In this document: in pieces, positions 9,553 through 17,994 of the stretch
Numbering within the stretch: the stretch's first letter is position 1
Layout of the letters: each line of letters starts with the position of its first letter
Source of the DNA: Escherichia ruysiae
GTDB lineage: Bacteria > Pseudomonadota > Gammaproteobacteria > Enterobacterales > Enterobacteriaceae
Assembly: GCF_902498915.1 (NCBI RefSeq)
Contig: NZ_CABVLQ010000001.1
Strand: one strand, 5' to 3'
Length of the DNA: 64,000 nt
The notes under the pieces: generated by a model
The model's database searches: none
What the model was told of the DNA's origin: nothing
The model's input: the letters and a program-made list of their open reading frames with translations, nothing else
Made by a program: the position numbers and the translations under genes

Positions 9553-9606
9553 GGTTGGCTCGGAAATATAAAAAAATGTGAGGCGCCTCGAAACTTAATG
9601 GTTTTT

Positions 9607-9622
9607 TGTGAATGATCTCACA
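9607..9622. promoter_or_regulatory. CRP binding site upstream of ygfK
   Basis: TGTGA-ATGATC-TCACA is a perfect two-half-site CRP motif with the 6-base spacer. It is centred about 88 bases upstream of the predicted sigma-54 start. It could bring catabolite control to the operon, or serve another promoter pointing at ygfK. Confidence 0.65.
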
Positions 9623-9777
9623 GGTGCTAAATGAGAATTAAAATCACTACTGAGAGTTATTATTGCCAGGGGTTTTATCATTTTTTCTCATTTCTCAAAA
9701 TCAGTGGCTCCTTATCATTATGATAAAAGGATACTGAGCGGAATGAATATTTGAACGCAATCGTTTAACCTGATTTT

Positions 9778-10356
9778 CTAAAATTCAGTATGCCACTTTT
9801 GCGCATTAATAAAGTCCTCGGGGGTATCAATATCTAAAATTATTTCTTCATCTTCTATTTCGACGGAATAATGTTCACCCATTTGCAATGCCTGACGCAT
9901 ATTGGTCACGTTGGGACGTTGGATAGCCTGCATCAGACTCGATTTTGAGATTAAAATGGGATGGCCAGGGATACCATTGTGGAGTGGGAGAATTGCACCG
10001 TTGTTGCGTAACCTCCAGATTTTATTAAATATATTGGCATTAAGACTTGGCATGTCACCATGAGTAATAAAGCAATGTTCAGTTTGCACTTCGGGAGCCG
10101 CAGCCTTCACCGAGGTCAGTAAGCCCTGCTCATAATCTGGATTATAAATAAGAGTAATATTGCCAGTGTTCTCGTAGCGATGGTGCAGTTCATTAGCGCG
10201 AAAACCCGTAACTAAAATAATTCGACTACAAAACTGCAACGCGTTTTTGATACTTGCATCAAGAATTGTTTCCTGTTGCCAGGGTAACATCATTTTCCAT
10301 TGTCCCATTCTTGATGATAATCCAGCAGCGGTAATTATACAGTCGATAGATGACAT
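9778..10356 (-). CDS. mocA: MocA, molybdopterin cytidylyltransferase
   Basis: 192-residue nucleotidyltransferase that adds CMP to the molybdenum cofactor, making the cytosine dinucleotide form used by xanthine-dehydrogenase-type enzymes. The N-terminal nucleotide-binding loop is AAGLSSRMG near residue 11, followed by the lysine stretch WKMMLPW, and the metal-site region THGDMPSL lies near 98. Former name ygfJ. It sits between the maturation genes yqeC-yqeB and the hydroxylase operon, and its transcript could read into ygfK. The start has a weak GGAA ribosome site. Confidence 0.95.
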   Translation of the reverse strand: MSSIDCIITAAGLSSRMGQWKMMLPWQQETILDASIKNALQFCSRIILVTGFRANELHHRYENTGNITLIYNPDYEQGLLTSVKAAAPEVQTEHCFITHGDMPSLNANIFNKIWRLRNNGAILPLHNGIPGHPILISKSSLMQAIQRPNVTNMRQALQMGEHYSVEIEDEEIILDIDTPEDFINAQKWHTEF

Positions 10357-10450
10357 AGTGATTCCATTATTTATATCGGTTAATAACGCCTGAAAATTGC
10401 GTTACTTCCTGGTTAATGAATTTGAGGGCTAATTTATCCCAGAGAGGTCT

Positions 10451-10477
10451 ATGAAGACTCGTGAAAAGTATAATTGA
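10451..10477 (+). other. 8-codon leader ORF overlapping the yqeC start
   Basis: ATG at 10451 is preceded by AGAGAGG at a good distance and reads MKTREKYN before TGA at 10475-10477. The yqeC start GTG (10461) lies inside it in another frame and has little ribosome site of its own. Ribosomes ending at the TGA could restart at yqeC, so translational coupling is possible. The peptide itself may have no function. Confidence 0.4.
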
Positions 10478-11231
10478 CCCATCAGCATTATTCATTGATT
10501 TAGGCGTGCAGAACGCTCCGGCAGTCATTTCTGTTGTTGGTGCAGGGGGGAAAACCAGTCTGCTTTTTTGGCTGGCAGAGTTACTTCAGTCTAGTGGCAG
10601 GCGCGTGTTAATCACGACGACGACACATATGTTTATACCAACGTCTCACTGGCCCGTGGTTTTCTGTCGCGATCCCGCCATGCTTCCTCATGCGTCTCTC
10701 ACATCCCCCATTGCATTTTGTTTTCACCGCTTCAAAGCGAAACAGGGAAAAGCGCAGGGATTTACGCCAGATACCATTGATGTACTGGCGCAACGACCAG
10801 AATGTGACGTAATTCTCATTGAGGCAGATGGCTCGCGTGGAATGCCGTTAAAAGCGCCAGATGAGCACGAACCTTGCATACCTAAAAGCAGTTGCTGCGT
10901 GATTGCTGTGATGGGAGGGCATATTTTGGGCACTAAAGTTGGTGCTGAAAATGTCCATCGCTGGTCGCAGTTCGCTGAGATTACAGGGTTAACACCTGAT
11001 GCAACCTTGCAGCTGAGCGATCTCGTTGCGCTGGTTCGCCATCCGCAGGGGGCGTTTAAAAACGTACCGCAAGGCTGTCGGCGAATCTGGTTCATTAACC
11101 GTTTTTCTCAATGTGAGAATGCGATTGCGCAAAACGAGCTACTCAAACCGCTGCAACAACACGACGTAGAGGCAATCTGGCTGGGCGATATACAAGAAGA
11201 TCCTGCAATCGCGCGCAGATTTGTGAATTAG
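10461..11231 (+). CDS. yqeC: YqeC, molybdenum hydroxylase maturation protein
   Basis: 256-residue putative nucleotide-binding protein of the selenium-dependent hydroxylase accessory family. The P-loop-like VVGAGGKTSLLFW lies near residue 25, and ILIEADGSRGMPLKAP near 125 holds a conserved acidic/Arg-Gly stretch. Family members occur next to YqeB and molybdenum hydroxylases that carry labile selenium. The start is GTG, matching the K-12 protein. It is divergent from mocA and followed closely by yqeB. Its biochemical step is unproven; insertion or modification of the Mo cofactor is the usual proposal. Confidence 0.9.
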   Translation: MKSIIDPSALFIDLGVQNAPAVISVVGAGGKTSLLFWLAELLQSSGRRVLITTTTHMFIPTSHWPVVFCRDPAMLPHASLTSPIAFCFHRFKAKQGKAQGFTPDTIDVLAQRPECDVILIEADGSRGMPLKAPDEHEPCIPKSSCCVIAVMGGHILGTKVGAENVHRWSQFAEITGLTPDATLQLSDLVALVRHPQGAFKNVPQGCRRIWFINRFSQCENAIAQNELLKPLQQHDVEAIWLGDIQEDPAIARRFVN

Positions 11232-11278
11232 CAGCTCGGACATTCCGGGTTACTGAAAGGATATCCATTGAGGTTGGT

Positions 11279-12904
11279 ATGAATATTTTCACAGAGGCTG
11301 CAAAACTTGAAGAGCAAAATTGTCCGTTTGCGATGGCGCAAATTGTTGATAGCCGAGGCTCGACTCCCCGCCATTCTGCACAAATGTTAGTGCGCGCCGA
11401 TGGTTCTATCGTCGGTACAATTGGTGGTGGAATGGTTGAGCGGAAGGTGATTGAAGAGTCGCTTCAGGCATTGCAGGAACGTAAGCCGCGATTATTCCAT
11501 GGACGTATGGCTCGTAACGGTGTGGATGCTGTCGGGTCAGATTGTGGAGGTGCAATGTCCGTGTTTATCAGCGTCCATGGTATGCGTCCTCGTCTGGTGT
11601 TGATTGGTGCGGGGCATGTCAACCGGGCGATAGCCCAGAGTGCGGCGCTATTAGGGTTTGATATCGCCGTTGCCGATATTTATCGCGAAAGCCTCAATCC
11701 TGAACTTTTCCCGCCGTCAACTACGCTTCTCCATGCCGATTCGTTTGGCGCGGCAGTAGAAGCAATGGAGATTCGTCCTGATAATTTTGTCCTGATTGCC
11801 ACGAATAATCAGGATCGTGAAGCCCTCGATAAACTCATTGAACAGCCCATTGCATGGCTGGGTTTGCTGGCAAGTCGCCGCAAGGTGCAGCTTTTCCTGC
11901 GTCAATTGCGTGAGAAAGGCGTGGCTGAAGAACATATTGCCCGTTTACACGCGCCGGTTGGTTACAACATTGGTGCGGAAACGCCGCAGGAGATCGCCAT
12001 CAGCGTGCTGGCAGAAATATTACAGGTGAAAAATAACGCGCCGGGTGGGCTGATGATGAAACCTACGCATCCTTCCGGACACCAACTGGTGGTAATTCGC
12101 GGCGCGGGAGATATCGCCAGTGGTGTGGCGTTACGCTTGTATCATGCGGGGTTCAAAGTGATCATGCTGGAAGTGGAAAAGCCAACGGTGATTCGTTGTA
12201 CCGTGGCGTTTGCCCAGGCCGTGTTCGACGGCGAAATGACGGTCGAAGGCGTCACAGCCCGCCTGGCAACCAGCTCTGCGGAAGCGATGAAACTTACCGA
12301 ACGTGGATTCATCCCGGTGATGGTAGATCCTGCCTGTTCACTGCTTGATGAACTGAAACCGCTTTGCGTTGTGGACGCTATTCTTGCGAAACAGAATTTG
12401 GGTACGCGTGCAGATATGGCACCGGTGACGATCGCGCTTGGGCCGGGGTTTACCGCAGGGAAAGATTGCCATGCGGTAATTGAAACGAATCGCGGGCACT
12501 GGCTCGGTCAGGTGATTTACTCCGGTTGTGCACAGGAGAATACCGGTGTTCCCGGTAATATCATGGGGCACACCACCCGACGTGTGATCCGTGCTCCGGC
12601 GGCAGGCATTATGCGATCCAATGTGAAATTAGGCGATCTGGTGAAAGAGGGCGATGTGATTGCCTGGATTGGTGAGCATGAAATTAAAGCGCCGTTGACG
12701 GGGATGGTGCGTGGCTTGTTGAACGACGGACTGGCGGTGGTCGGTGGTTTTAAAATCGGTGATATCGATCCTCGTGGCGAAACGGCCGATTTCACCAGTG
12801 TTTCAGATAAAGCCAGGGCGATTGGCGGCGGTGTCCTTGAGGCGTTAATGATGTTGATGCATCAGGGTGTTAAAGCGACAGAAGAAGTGCTGGAAGTGGC
12901 TTAA
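11279..12904 (+). CDS. yqeB: YqeB, XdhC/CoxI-type hydroxylase maturation protein (two-part fusion)
   Basis: 541-residue protein in two halves. Residues 1 to about 255 are XdhC/CoxI-like, with STPRHSAQ near 28 and a Rossmann motif IGAGHVNRAIAQ near 108; this family binds and protects the Mo cofactor before insertion, often as a sulfurase-associated chaperone. Residues about 265-541 form a second unit starting with RGAGDIASGVALRL and ending in a lipoyl-like hammerhead (RAPAAGIM ... EIKAPLTGMV) without an obvious EXKM modification site. The family is associated with selenium-dependent Mo hydroxylases. A good GAGG ribosome site precedes the ATG. It forms a two-gene unit with yqeC and converges on yqeA. 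Confidence 0.9.
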   Translation: MNIFTEAAKLEEQNCPFAMAQIVDSRGSTPRHSAQMLVRADGSIVGTIGGGMVERKVIEESLQALQERKPRLFHGRMARNGVDAVGSDCGGAMSVFISVHGMRPRLVLIGAGHVNRAIAQSAALLGFDIAVADIYRESLNPELFPPSTTLLHADSFGAAVEAMEIRPDNFVLIATNNQDREALDKLIEQPIAWLGLLASRRKVQLFLRQLREKGVAEEHIARLHAPVGYNIGAETPQEIAISVLAEILQVKNNAPGGLMMKPTHPSGHQLVVIRGAGDIASGVALRLYHAGFKVIMLEVEKPTVIRCTVAFAQAVFDGEMTVEGVTARLATSSAEAMKLTERGFIPVMVDPACSLLDELKPLCVVDAILAKQNLGTRADMAPVTIALGPGFTAGKDCHAVIETNRGHWLGQVIYSGCAQENTGVPGNIMGHTTRRVIRAPAAGIMRSNVKLGDLVKEGDVIAWIGEHEIKAPLTGMVRGLLNDGLAVVGGFKIGDIDPRGETADFTSVSDKARAIGGGVLEALMMLMHQGVKATEEVLEVA

Positions 12905-12912
12905 ATGAAAAC

Positions 12913-12938
12913 GGCCGGATGGTATTACCCGCCCGGCC
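12913..12938 (+). terminator. Hairpin just after yqeB
   Basis: GGCCGG at 12913-12918 pairs with CCGGCC at 12933-12938, starting nine bases after the yqeB stop. There is no clear T run, so it may be a Rho-independent stop of weak type or a 3' stability hairpin. Confidence 0.45.
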
Positions 12939-13049
12939 TGAGACTGATGACAAAGTCCAAAAAGAGTTCGGACAGTCCCCTCGCCCCTTCGGAGAGAGGG
13001 GGAAAACCGTGCCAACATTGGCGATTGAGCCAGTTTGTCAGCAATATCT

Positions 13050-13074
13050 GGTCGGATGGCGTCGCCATCCGACC
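13050..13074. terminator. Hairpin at the 3' end of yqeA
   Basis: GGTCGGATGGC, a 3-base loop, then GCCATCCGACC: eleven perfect pairs, seven bases beyond the yqeA stop. It resembles a single REP-like unit. It probably protects or ends the ygeWXY-hyuA-yqeA message and may also meet transcription coming from yqeB. Confidence 0.55.
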
Positions 13075-13080
13075 TTTAAA

Positions 13081-14013
13081 TTACTGACAAATCACCGTTC
13101 CGGTTTTGCCTTCAATCCCTTCTTTCGCTTTGCTCAATACGGTAATCAGTGCTTCACGACCAGCGCGAGAGCGAGCAAACGAGGCGGCAGCTTCTACTTT
13201 CGGCAGCATAGAACCTTTCGCAAAATGACCTTCTTCGATAAAGCGTTCTGCATCGGCCAATGACAGGCGGTCGAGCCACTGCTCATTCTCTTTACCGAAG
13301 TTAATGGCCACTTTTTCTACCGCAGTCAGAATGATCAGCATATCGGCATCGATCATTTCTGCCAGACGGGCGCTGGCCCAGTCTTTATCGATAACCGCGC
13401 TGGCACCGCGCAGATGGTTACCCTCACGAATCACAGGGATACCGCCACCGCCAACGGTGATCACAACCTGACCTGCATCTACCAGAGCTTTAACCGTTTC
13501 TTTTTCAATAATATCAACAGGCTTTGGTGAGGCTACTACACGACGATAGCCACGCCCCGCGTCTTCTTTCAGGGTGTAACCCTGTTTTGTCAGTTGCTCG
13601 GCTTCCTGCTCGGTAAAGAACGACCCGATCGGTTTGGTCGGATTGAGGAATGCCGGATCGTTAGCGTCGACTTCGACCTGAGTAACCAGCGTTGCTACAG
13701 GTTTATTAATACCACGAGAAAGCAGCTCTTCCCTTAAGGCGTTTTGTAGATCGTATCCAATGTATCCCTGGCTTAAGGCGACACAGACAGACATTGGCAG
13801 CATTGGCGAGTGTGCTTCCGTTTTTGCGGCAGCTTCGAATGCCTGGTTAATCATGCCTACCTGCGGCCCATTACCATGAGTGACGATAACTTCATGTCCT
13901 TGGGCAATTAAATCAACAATTGCCTGAGACGTAATTTTTACCGCTTTCATTTGTCCGGCCAGATCGTCGCCCAGCGCATTCCCGCCGAGGGCGAGAACAA
14001 TTTTCTTACTCAT
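13081..14013 (-). CDS. yqeA: YqeA, carbamate kinase-like protein
   Basis: 310-residue member of the carbamate kinase family (ArcC type), which moves the phosphate of carbamoyl phosphate to ADP, giving ATP, CO2 and ammonia. Family signatures are visible: the N-terminal ALGGNALGD, then THGNGPQVG, GYIGYDLQNAL and, later, VITVGGGGIPVI. It is the last gene of the ygeW-ygeX-ygeY-hyuA-yqeA operon. Its pairing with the carbamoyltransferase YgeW suggests that carbamoyl phosphate from substrate breakdown is used for substrate-level phosphorylation in anaerobic cells. Confidence 0.94.
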   Translation of the reverse strand: MSKKIVLALGGNALGDDLAGQMKAVKITSQAIVDLIAQGHEVIVTHGNGPQVGMINQAFEAAAKTEAHSPMLPMSVCVALSQGYIGYDLQNALREELLSRGINKPVATLVTQVEVDANDPAFLNPTKPIGSFFTEQEAEQLTKQGYTLKEDAGRGYRRVVASPKPVDIIEKETVKALVDAGQVVITVGGGGIPVIREGNHLRGASAVIDKDWASARLAEMIDADMLIILTAVEKVAINFGKENEQWLDRLSLADAERFIEEGHFAKGSMLPKVEAAASFARSRAGREALITVLSKAKEGIEGKTGTVICQ

Positions 14014-14060
14014 TTTTCCTCACTCATCATTCTTAATTGTGTATAGATCCCTGGTAGTGG

Positions 14061-15446
14061 TTAGAGCACGGGAGGGACAAACGGTTTGCGTCGCAGGAAA
14101 CGACCGCGTCCGGCTTTGCCTGTGAAGGCTCCGTCGCAGAAAATCGTTTCACCACGGGATAGCGTTTTGACAATTGCGCCCTGACAGGTAATGCCCTCCC
14201 AGGGCGAATAGTCGGCGTTGTCGTGGAGATGGCGATGTTGAATTTGTTGGCTCTGACGTGGGTCGATAATCACCACGTCGCCATCGGAACTGGGCGCTAA
14301 TAATCCTTTTTGCGGCCACAGGCCAAACAGCCTGGCGGGCATCGCGCTGGTTAACTCAACAAAACGTTCCGGTGTGATACGTCCGGTCATTACGCCGCTG
14401 GAGAACAGCAATTGCATACGATTTTCCACACCGGGCAAGCCATTTGGGCAGCGACTGAAATCGCCTTTAGAAATTTGCTGGCGTTGAGCCATCGAGAAGG
14501 TGCAATGATCGGTCGCCACCACATCAATCGCACCATCGCTGATGCCACACCACAGTTTGTCCTGCTCGCGTACGTTACGCAGCGGTGGGCTAAGAATGAA
14601 CTTCATGCCATCTTCTGTATCGTAACTGCGTTCGTCCAACAGGAGATATTGTGGGCAGGTTTCAACCCAGACTGGCTGGTGATTCGCACGGGCAAGACGC
14701 AGATAATCCAGACCTAAGCCGTTAGACAGATGCACGATATAGAGCGGGGCGTTACCGGCAATTTGTGCCAGGTTAATCATGCGGGCGATGGCTTCCGCTT
14801 CGCATTCCAGAGGTCGACTCAAGGCGTGATAGCGTGGCGCGGTTAACCCGGCGGCAATAAACTCCGCCCGCTTGCTGGCGATAGCTGCGTCATTTTCCGG
14901 GTGCACAGTGGTCAGGGCGCCAGACTCATGCAAGCGGCGTAATGCTTGCAACACTTCATCATCGTTGAGTTTATATTGATAGGTTAAATAGAGTTTAAAA
15001 CTGCTCAGCCCTTCCTCGACCATCATCGGGATTTCGTCGAGGATGGCGTGATTAATGTGCTGAATCACACCGTGAAAGCTGTAGTCGATGACCGCTTTAT
15101 GGGCGGCATAGCCACGATAAACTTCCAGTTGATGGCGTAACCGGCAGCCATTTGGGCCAAATCCCATATGGTCAATAATGGTTGTTGTACCGCCACACGC
15201 GGCTGCACGAGTACCGGTAAAAAAATCATCACAACTGCGCGCAATGCCGACATCAATATTAAAATGCGTATGGACGTCCACGCCGCCAGGGAAAACGTAA
15301 CAGCCAGTGGCATCAATTTCTTCATAAGGGAGCTGCGGCGAAATATTGGTGCCCAACTGGCGAACAATCCCGCTTTCAATCAACAAATCCTGCTTTGCTT
15401 GTCCATCTGCGTTCACGACAGTGCCGTTTTTGATCAATACGCGCAT
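14061..15446 (-). CDS. hyuA: HyuA, D-phenylhydantoinase / dihydropyrimidinase-like hydrolase
   Basis: 461-residue cyclic amidohydrolase that opens hydantoin-type rings; phenylhydantoinase activity is known for the K-12 protein. Binuclear metal motifs are visible: DVHTHFN near residue 60, the carboxylated-lysine stretch SSFKLYLTY near 150 and VATDHCTFS near 310. I chose the ATG at 15446 (MRVLIKNG) because GGAG sits seven bases upstream; the further upstream codon at 15458 is a TTG that is itself part of that ribosome site. A terminator-like hairpin lies directly before the ribosome site. The likely in vivo role is opening a purine-derived ring. Confidence 0.93.
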   Translation of the reverse strand: MRVLIKNGTVVNADGQAKQDLLIESGIVRQLGTNISPQLPYEEIDATGCYVFPGGVDVHTHFNIDVGIARSCDDFFTGTRAAACGGTTTIIDHMGFGPNGCRLRHQLEVYRGYAAHKAVIDYSFHGVIQHINHAILDEIPMMVEEGLSSFKLYLTYQYKLNDDEVLQALRRLHESGALTTVHPENDAAIASKRAEFIAAGLTAPRYHALSRPLECEAEAIARMINLAQIAGNAPLYIVHLSNGLGLDYLRLARANHQPVWVETCPQYLLLDERSYDTEDGMKFILSPPLRNVREQDKLWCGISDGAIDVVATDHCTFSMAQRQQISKGDFSRCPNGLPGVENRMQLLFSSGVMTGRITPERFVELTSAMPARLFGLWPQKGLLAPSSDGDVVIIDPRQSQQIQHRHLHDNADYSPWEGITCQGAIVKTLSRGETIFCDGAFTGKAGRGRFLRRKPFVPPVL

Positions 15447-15456
15447 AGCAAACTCC

Positions 15457-15481
15457 AAAAACCCTCCGGCGAACCGGAGGG
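15457..15481 (-). terminator. Internal terminator-like hairpin before hyuA
   Basis: On the minus strand CCCTCCGG-TTCG-CCGGAGGG is followed by TTTTT. The eight-pair GC stem with a very stable TTCG loop and a T run is a proper intrinsic terminator shape. It sits between the ygeY stop and the hyuA ribosome site, so only part of the transcripts may continue into hyuA-yqeA. Confidence 0.7.
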
Positions 15482-15498
15482 GAATAAGTTAAGAATAA

Positions 15499-16710
15499 TT
15501 ATTCGGTTGCCAGCCAGCTTAACGGGATTGCAGCGTACATAGCGGCACAGGTCACCAGGTGTGATTTCCAGGTTTTTTCGTTTGGCGCGTGCGCTTCAGG
15601 TTCTTTACCTGGGCCAAAGCCGATCACCGGAATGCCGTGACGACCCATAATGGATACGCCGTTAGTTGAGAAGGTCCACTTATCAACGACCGGCGCTTTG
15701 CCAAACAGACCTTCGTAGGCATTCACCAGGGCTTTAACAGTGAAGTGATCTTCTTCCACTTTCCAGGTCGGGAAGTAGCATTCGGTTGGGTAGACCAGGC
15801 CAGTCCAGGACGGACGGTCATAGTTGTACATAGAAACGACAGCATTCGCTTTTTGAACTGCTGGCAGGGCGCGGATTTCGTCCAGCGCGCCTTCCCAGGT
15901 TTCACCCCAGGTCAGACGACGGTCAATAGAAACTGCGCAGCTGTCTGCTACAGCGCAACGGCTTGGGGAGGTAAAGAAAATTTCAGAAACGGTCAGCGTA
16001 CCTTTGCCGAGGAATTCGTCATAACCCAGACGTTGGGACAGTTCTTGTAATTCGCCAAGAATCGGTCCCATTTTGAAAATGGCGTTATCACCGCGTTCTG
16101 GCGCAGAACCGTGACAGCTAACGCCCTGAACATCAATACGAATTTCCATACGACCGCGCTGACCACGGTATACCTGGCAATCAGTCGGTTCAGTACTGAC
16201 CACAAATTCCGGGCGAATGCCAGATTGTTCAATAATGTACTGCCAGCACAGACCGTCGCAGTCTTCTTCCTGCACCGTACCGGTAACCAGCAGGGTATAT
16301 TCATCTTCCAGACCGAGGTCTTTTATGATTTTACCGGCATATACCATAGACGCCATGCCGCCTTCCTGGTCGGAAGTACCGCGACCACCGATCAGCTCAT
16401 CAGTTTCCATACCTTCGTACGGGTCGAATTCCCAGTTTTTGATGTTGCCAATGCCGACGGTGTCGATGTGAGCATCCATCGCAACCAGACGCGGGCCGTG
16501 GCCGATATAACCGAGAACGTTGCCCATCGGGTCGATTTCAACTTTATCGAAACCAACTTTTTCCATCTCTTCTTTAATACGATGCACTACGCGTTTTTCG
16601 TCACAGCTTTCACTGGGAATCGCAACCATGTCGCGCAGGAAGCGAGTCATGTCTGCCTGGTAATCCTTTGCTTTTTCAAGAATCAGTTTGAATGGAATAT
16701 TCTTAGCCAT
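15499..16710 (-). CDS. ygeY: YgeY, M20-family metallohydrolase
   Basis: 403-residue zinc hydrolase of the M20 peptidase/deacylase family (ArgE/DapE-like). Metal motifs are visible: AMDAHIDTVG near residue 75, GRGTSDQEGGMAS near 108 and VTGTVQEEDCDG near 143, with STEPTD near 175. The start at 16710 (MAKNIPFK) is preceded by GGAG and gives the K-12 length. Family members next to ygeX and ygeW are thought to release diaminopropionate or a related amino acid from an acylated or carbamoylated precursor. It sits between ygeX and hyuA, with hairpins on both sides. Confidence 0.92.
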   Translation of the reverse strand: MAKNIPFKLILEKAKDYQADMTRFLRDMVAIPSESCDEKRVVHRIKEEMEKVGFDKVEIDPMGNVLGYIGHGPRLVAMDAHIDTVGIGNIKNWEFDPYEGMETDELIGGRGTSDQEGGMASMVYAGKIIKDLGLEDEYTLLVTGTVQEEDCDGLCWQYIIEQSGIRPEFVVSTEPTDCQVYRGQRGRMEIRIDVQGVSCHGSAPERGDNAIFKMGPILGELQELSQRLGYDEFLGKGTLTVSEIFFTSPSRCAVADSCAVSIDRRLTWGETWEGALDEIRALPAVQKANAVVSMYNYDRPSWTGLVYPTECYFPTWKVEEDHFTVKALVNAYEGLFGKAPVVDKWTFSTNGVSIMGRHGIPVIGFGPGKEPEAHAPNEKTWKSHLVTCAAMYAAIPLSWLATE

Positions 16711-16730
16711 TATTTTTCTCCAGTTTTTTA

Positions 16731-16749
16731 CTCCCCGTTTTGCGGGGAG
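16731..16749 (-). other. Intercistronic hairpin between ygeX and ygeY
   Basis: CTCCCCG, a five-base loop, then CGGGGAG. On the minus strand no T run follows, so this is not an intrinsic terminator. It probably limits decay or sets relative expression of ygeX and ygeY. Confidence 0.6.
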
Positions 16750-16766
16750 CTGTTCCAATAGTGTGA

Positions 16767-17963
16767 TTAAGGTGCTACAGAGTGTTTGCCTTCCCAGACA
16801 ACTTCGCGGTAGTGCTTCACGTCGGTGTCGCCTTCAGTGCTGATAACCAGCACCACGGCATCTTTGTTCAGCGCCAGTTTTTCCATCAGGCTTTGTCGTT
16901 GCGGGTGATAATGAACCGCCGCGAGAACGCCCAAACCGACAGCGCCAGATTCACCGGAGATGATTCGAGGATCGTTGCCATACGGATTACCCAGCACGCG
17001 CATACCTAATGCGGCAACGCTGTCCTGGCAGGAGATGAATTGAGTGGCGCAGTTACGTAGGATTTCCCAGCCCAGCGGGTTAGGTTCGCCGCAGGCCAGG
17101 CCCGCCATGATCGTCGCCATATCGCCGCCAACGTTGACGATGTCGCCTTTGACGCCAGAGCGATAAATACAGTCAGCTTTGTCCGGTTCAACAATAATGC
17201 TGTGCAGATTTTGCGGGCTGTAGACATCGACCAGATAACCCAACACACCACCAGCCATCGCGCCGACGCCGGCTTGCAGCAGAACGTGCGTTGGGGTTAC
17301 GCCCATTTCACGCATTTGCTCGACGGCTTCATCTGCCAGCGTGGCATAGCCCTGCATGATCCAGGTTGGGATTTTGGTGTAGCCTTCCCAGGCGGTATCC
17401 TGCACTACCTCCCAGCCGTGCTGCTGTGCGTGTTGCATGGTCAGGCGAACGGTGTCGTCATAGTTCATGTCTGTGACGATGCACTCGGCACCGAGGTTCA
17501 GAATGGCGTCAACGCGTTCCTGAGCGGAGCCTTTCGGCATGTAAATCACCGCATTCTGCCCAAGTTGCTGCGCTGCCCATGCGACACCGCGACCGTGGTT
17601 GCCGTCGGTGGTGGTCGCAAAGGTCATTTTTTCGCCGATAGCATTTTTCAGGTGTTCAAATGACAGCGTTTCGATATCAAGATGATATTTTTCGCACAGT
17701 AACTGAGCGATGGCATACGCACCGCCGAGCATCTTGAAGGCGTTCAGACCGAATCGTTTTGATTCGTCCTTAACGAGAATTTTCTTCACACCAAAAAGGT
17801 TTGCGAGATCGTCCAGCGCACAAAGCGGTGTTGGGCGATAGCCAGCAATCTTCTGATGGAACTGGCGCGCCAGTTTTGCCTGGCTTTGCGAAAAGAGCGG
17901 TGATGTTTCGCCGTTGAAAAATTTGTTATCGGCGATATCAATCTTCAATGAGAAAACGGACAT
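16767..17963 (-). CDS. ygeX: YgeX, 2,3-diaminopropionate ammonia-lyase
   Basis: 398-residue pyridoxal-phosphate enzyme of fold type II that splits 2,3-diaminopropionate to pyruvate and two ammonia. The Schiff-base lysine lies in GLNAFKMLGGAYA near residue 77. The cofactor phosphate-binding and serine/threonine-dehydratase-like stretches TTDGNHGRG (about 117) and QAGVGAMAGG (about 230) are present. The activity is established for the K-12 enzyme. Here it follows ygeW and would turn the three-carbon diamine left after purine breakdown into pyruvate, giving carbon and nitrogen. Confidence 0.96.
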   Translation of the reverse strand: MSVFSLKIDIADNKFFNGETSPLFSQSQAKLARQFHQKIAGYRPTPLCALDDLANLFGVKKILVKDESKRFGLNAFKMLGGAYAIAQLLCEKYHLDIETLSFEHLKNAIGEKMTFATTTDGNHGRGVAWAAQQLGQNAVIYMPKGSAQERVDAILNLGAECIVTDMNYDDTVRLTMQHAQQHGWEVVQDTAWEGYTKIPTWIMQGYATLADEAVEQMREMGVTPTHVLLQAGVGAMAGGVLGYLVDVYSPQNLHSIIVEPDKADCIYRSGVKGDIVNVGGDMATIMAGLACGEPNPLGWEILRNCATQFISCQDSVAALGMRVLGNPYGNDPRIISGESGAVGLGVLAAVHYHPQRQSLMEKLALNKDAVVLVISTEGDTDVKHYREVVWEGKHSVAP

Positions 17964-17994
17964 ATCCTATCCTTTTGGCCTCTGTAAATAGAGA

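Larger units (their letters stand above)
9456..9777. other. Intergenic region mocA-ygfK with sigma-54 and CRP signals
   Basis: 322 bases without a gene. From ygfK outward it holds the -24/-12 element (9538-9552), a 10-base palindrome GAGGCGCCTC (9580-9589), a perfect CRP-type site (9607-9622) and then AT-rich sequence up to the mocA stop. The arrangement is that of an activator-dependent regulatory region for the ygfK operon. Confidence 0.65.

Noticed and set aside
12905..13087. 60-codon open frame after yqeB
   Set aside because: It starts at the base after the yqeB stop, covers two hairpins and resembles no protein; the stretch is the 3' region of two converging genes.
16111..16761. 216-codon open frame on the plus strand opposite ygeY
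   Set aside because: It is antisense to a well-recognised gene of the M20 family, has no ribosome site and its translation resembles nothing known. GC-biased codons of ygeY explain the long frame.
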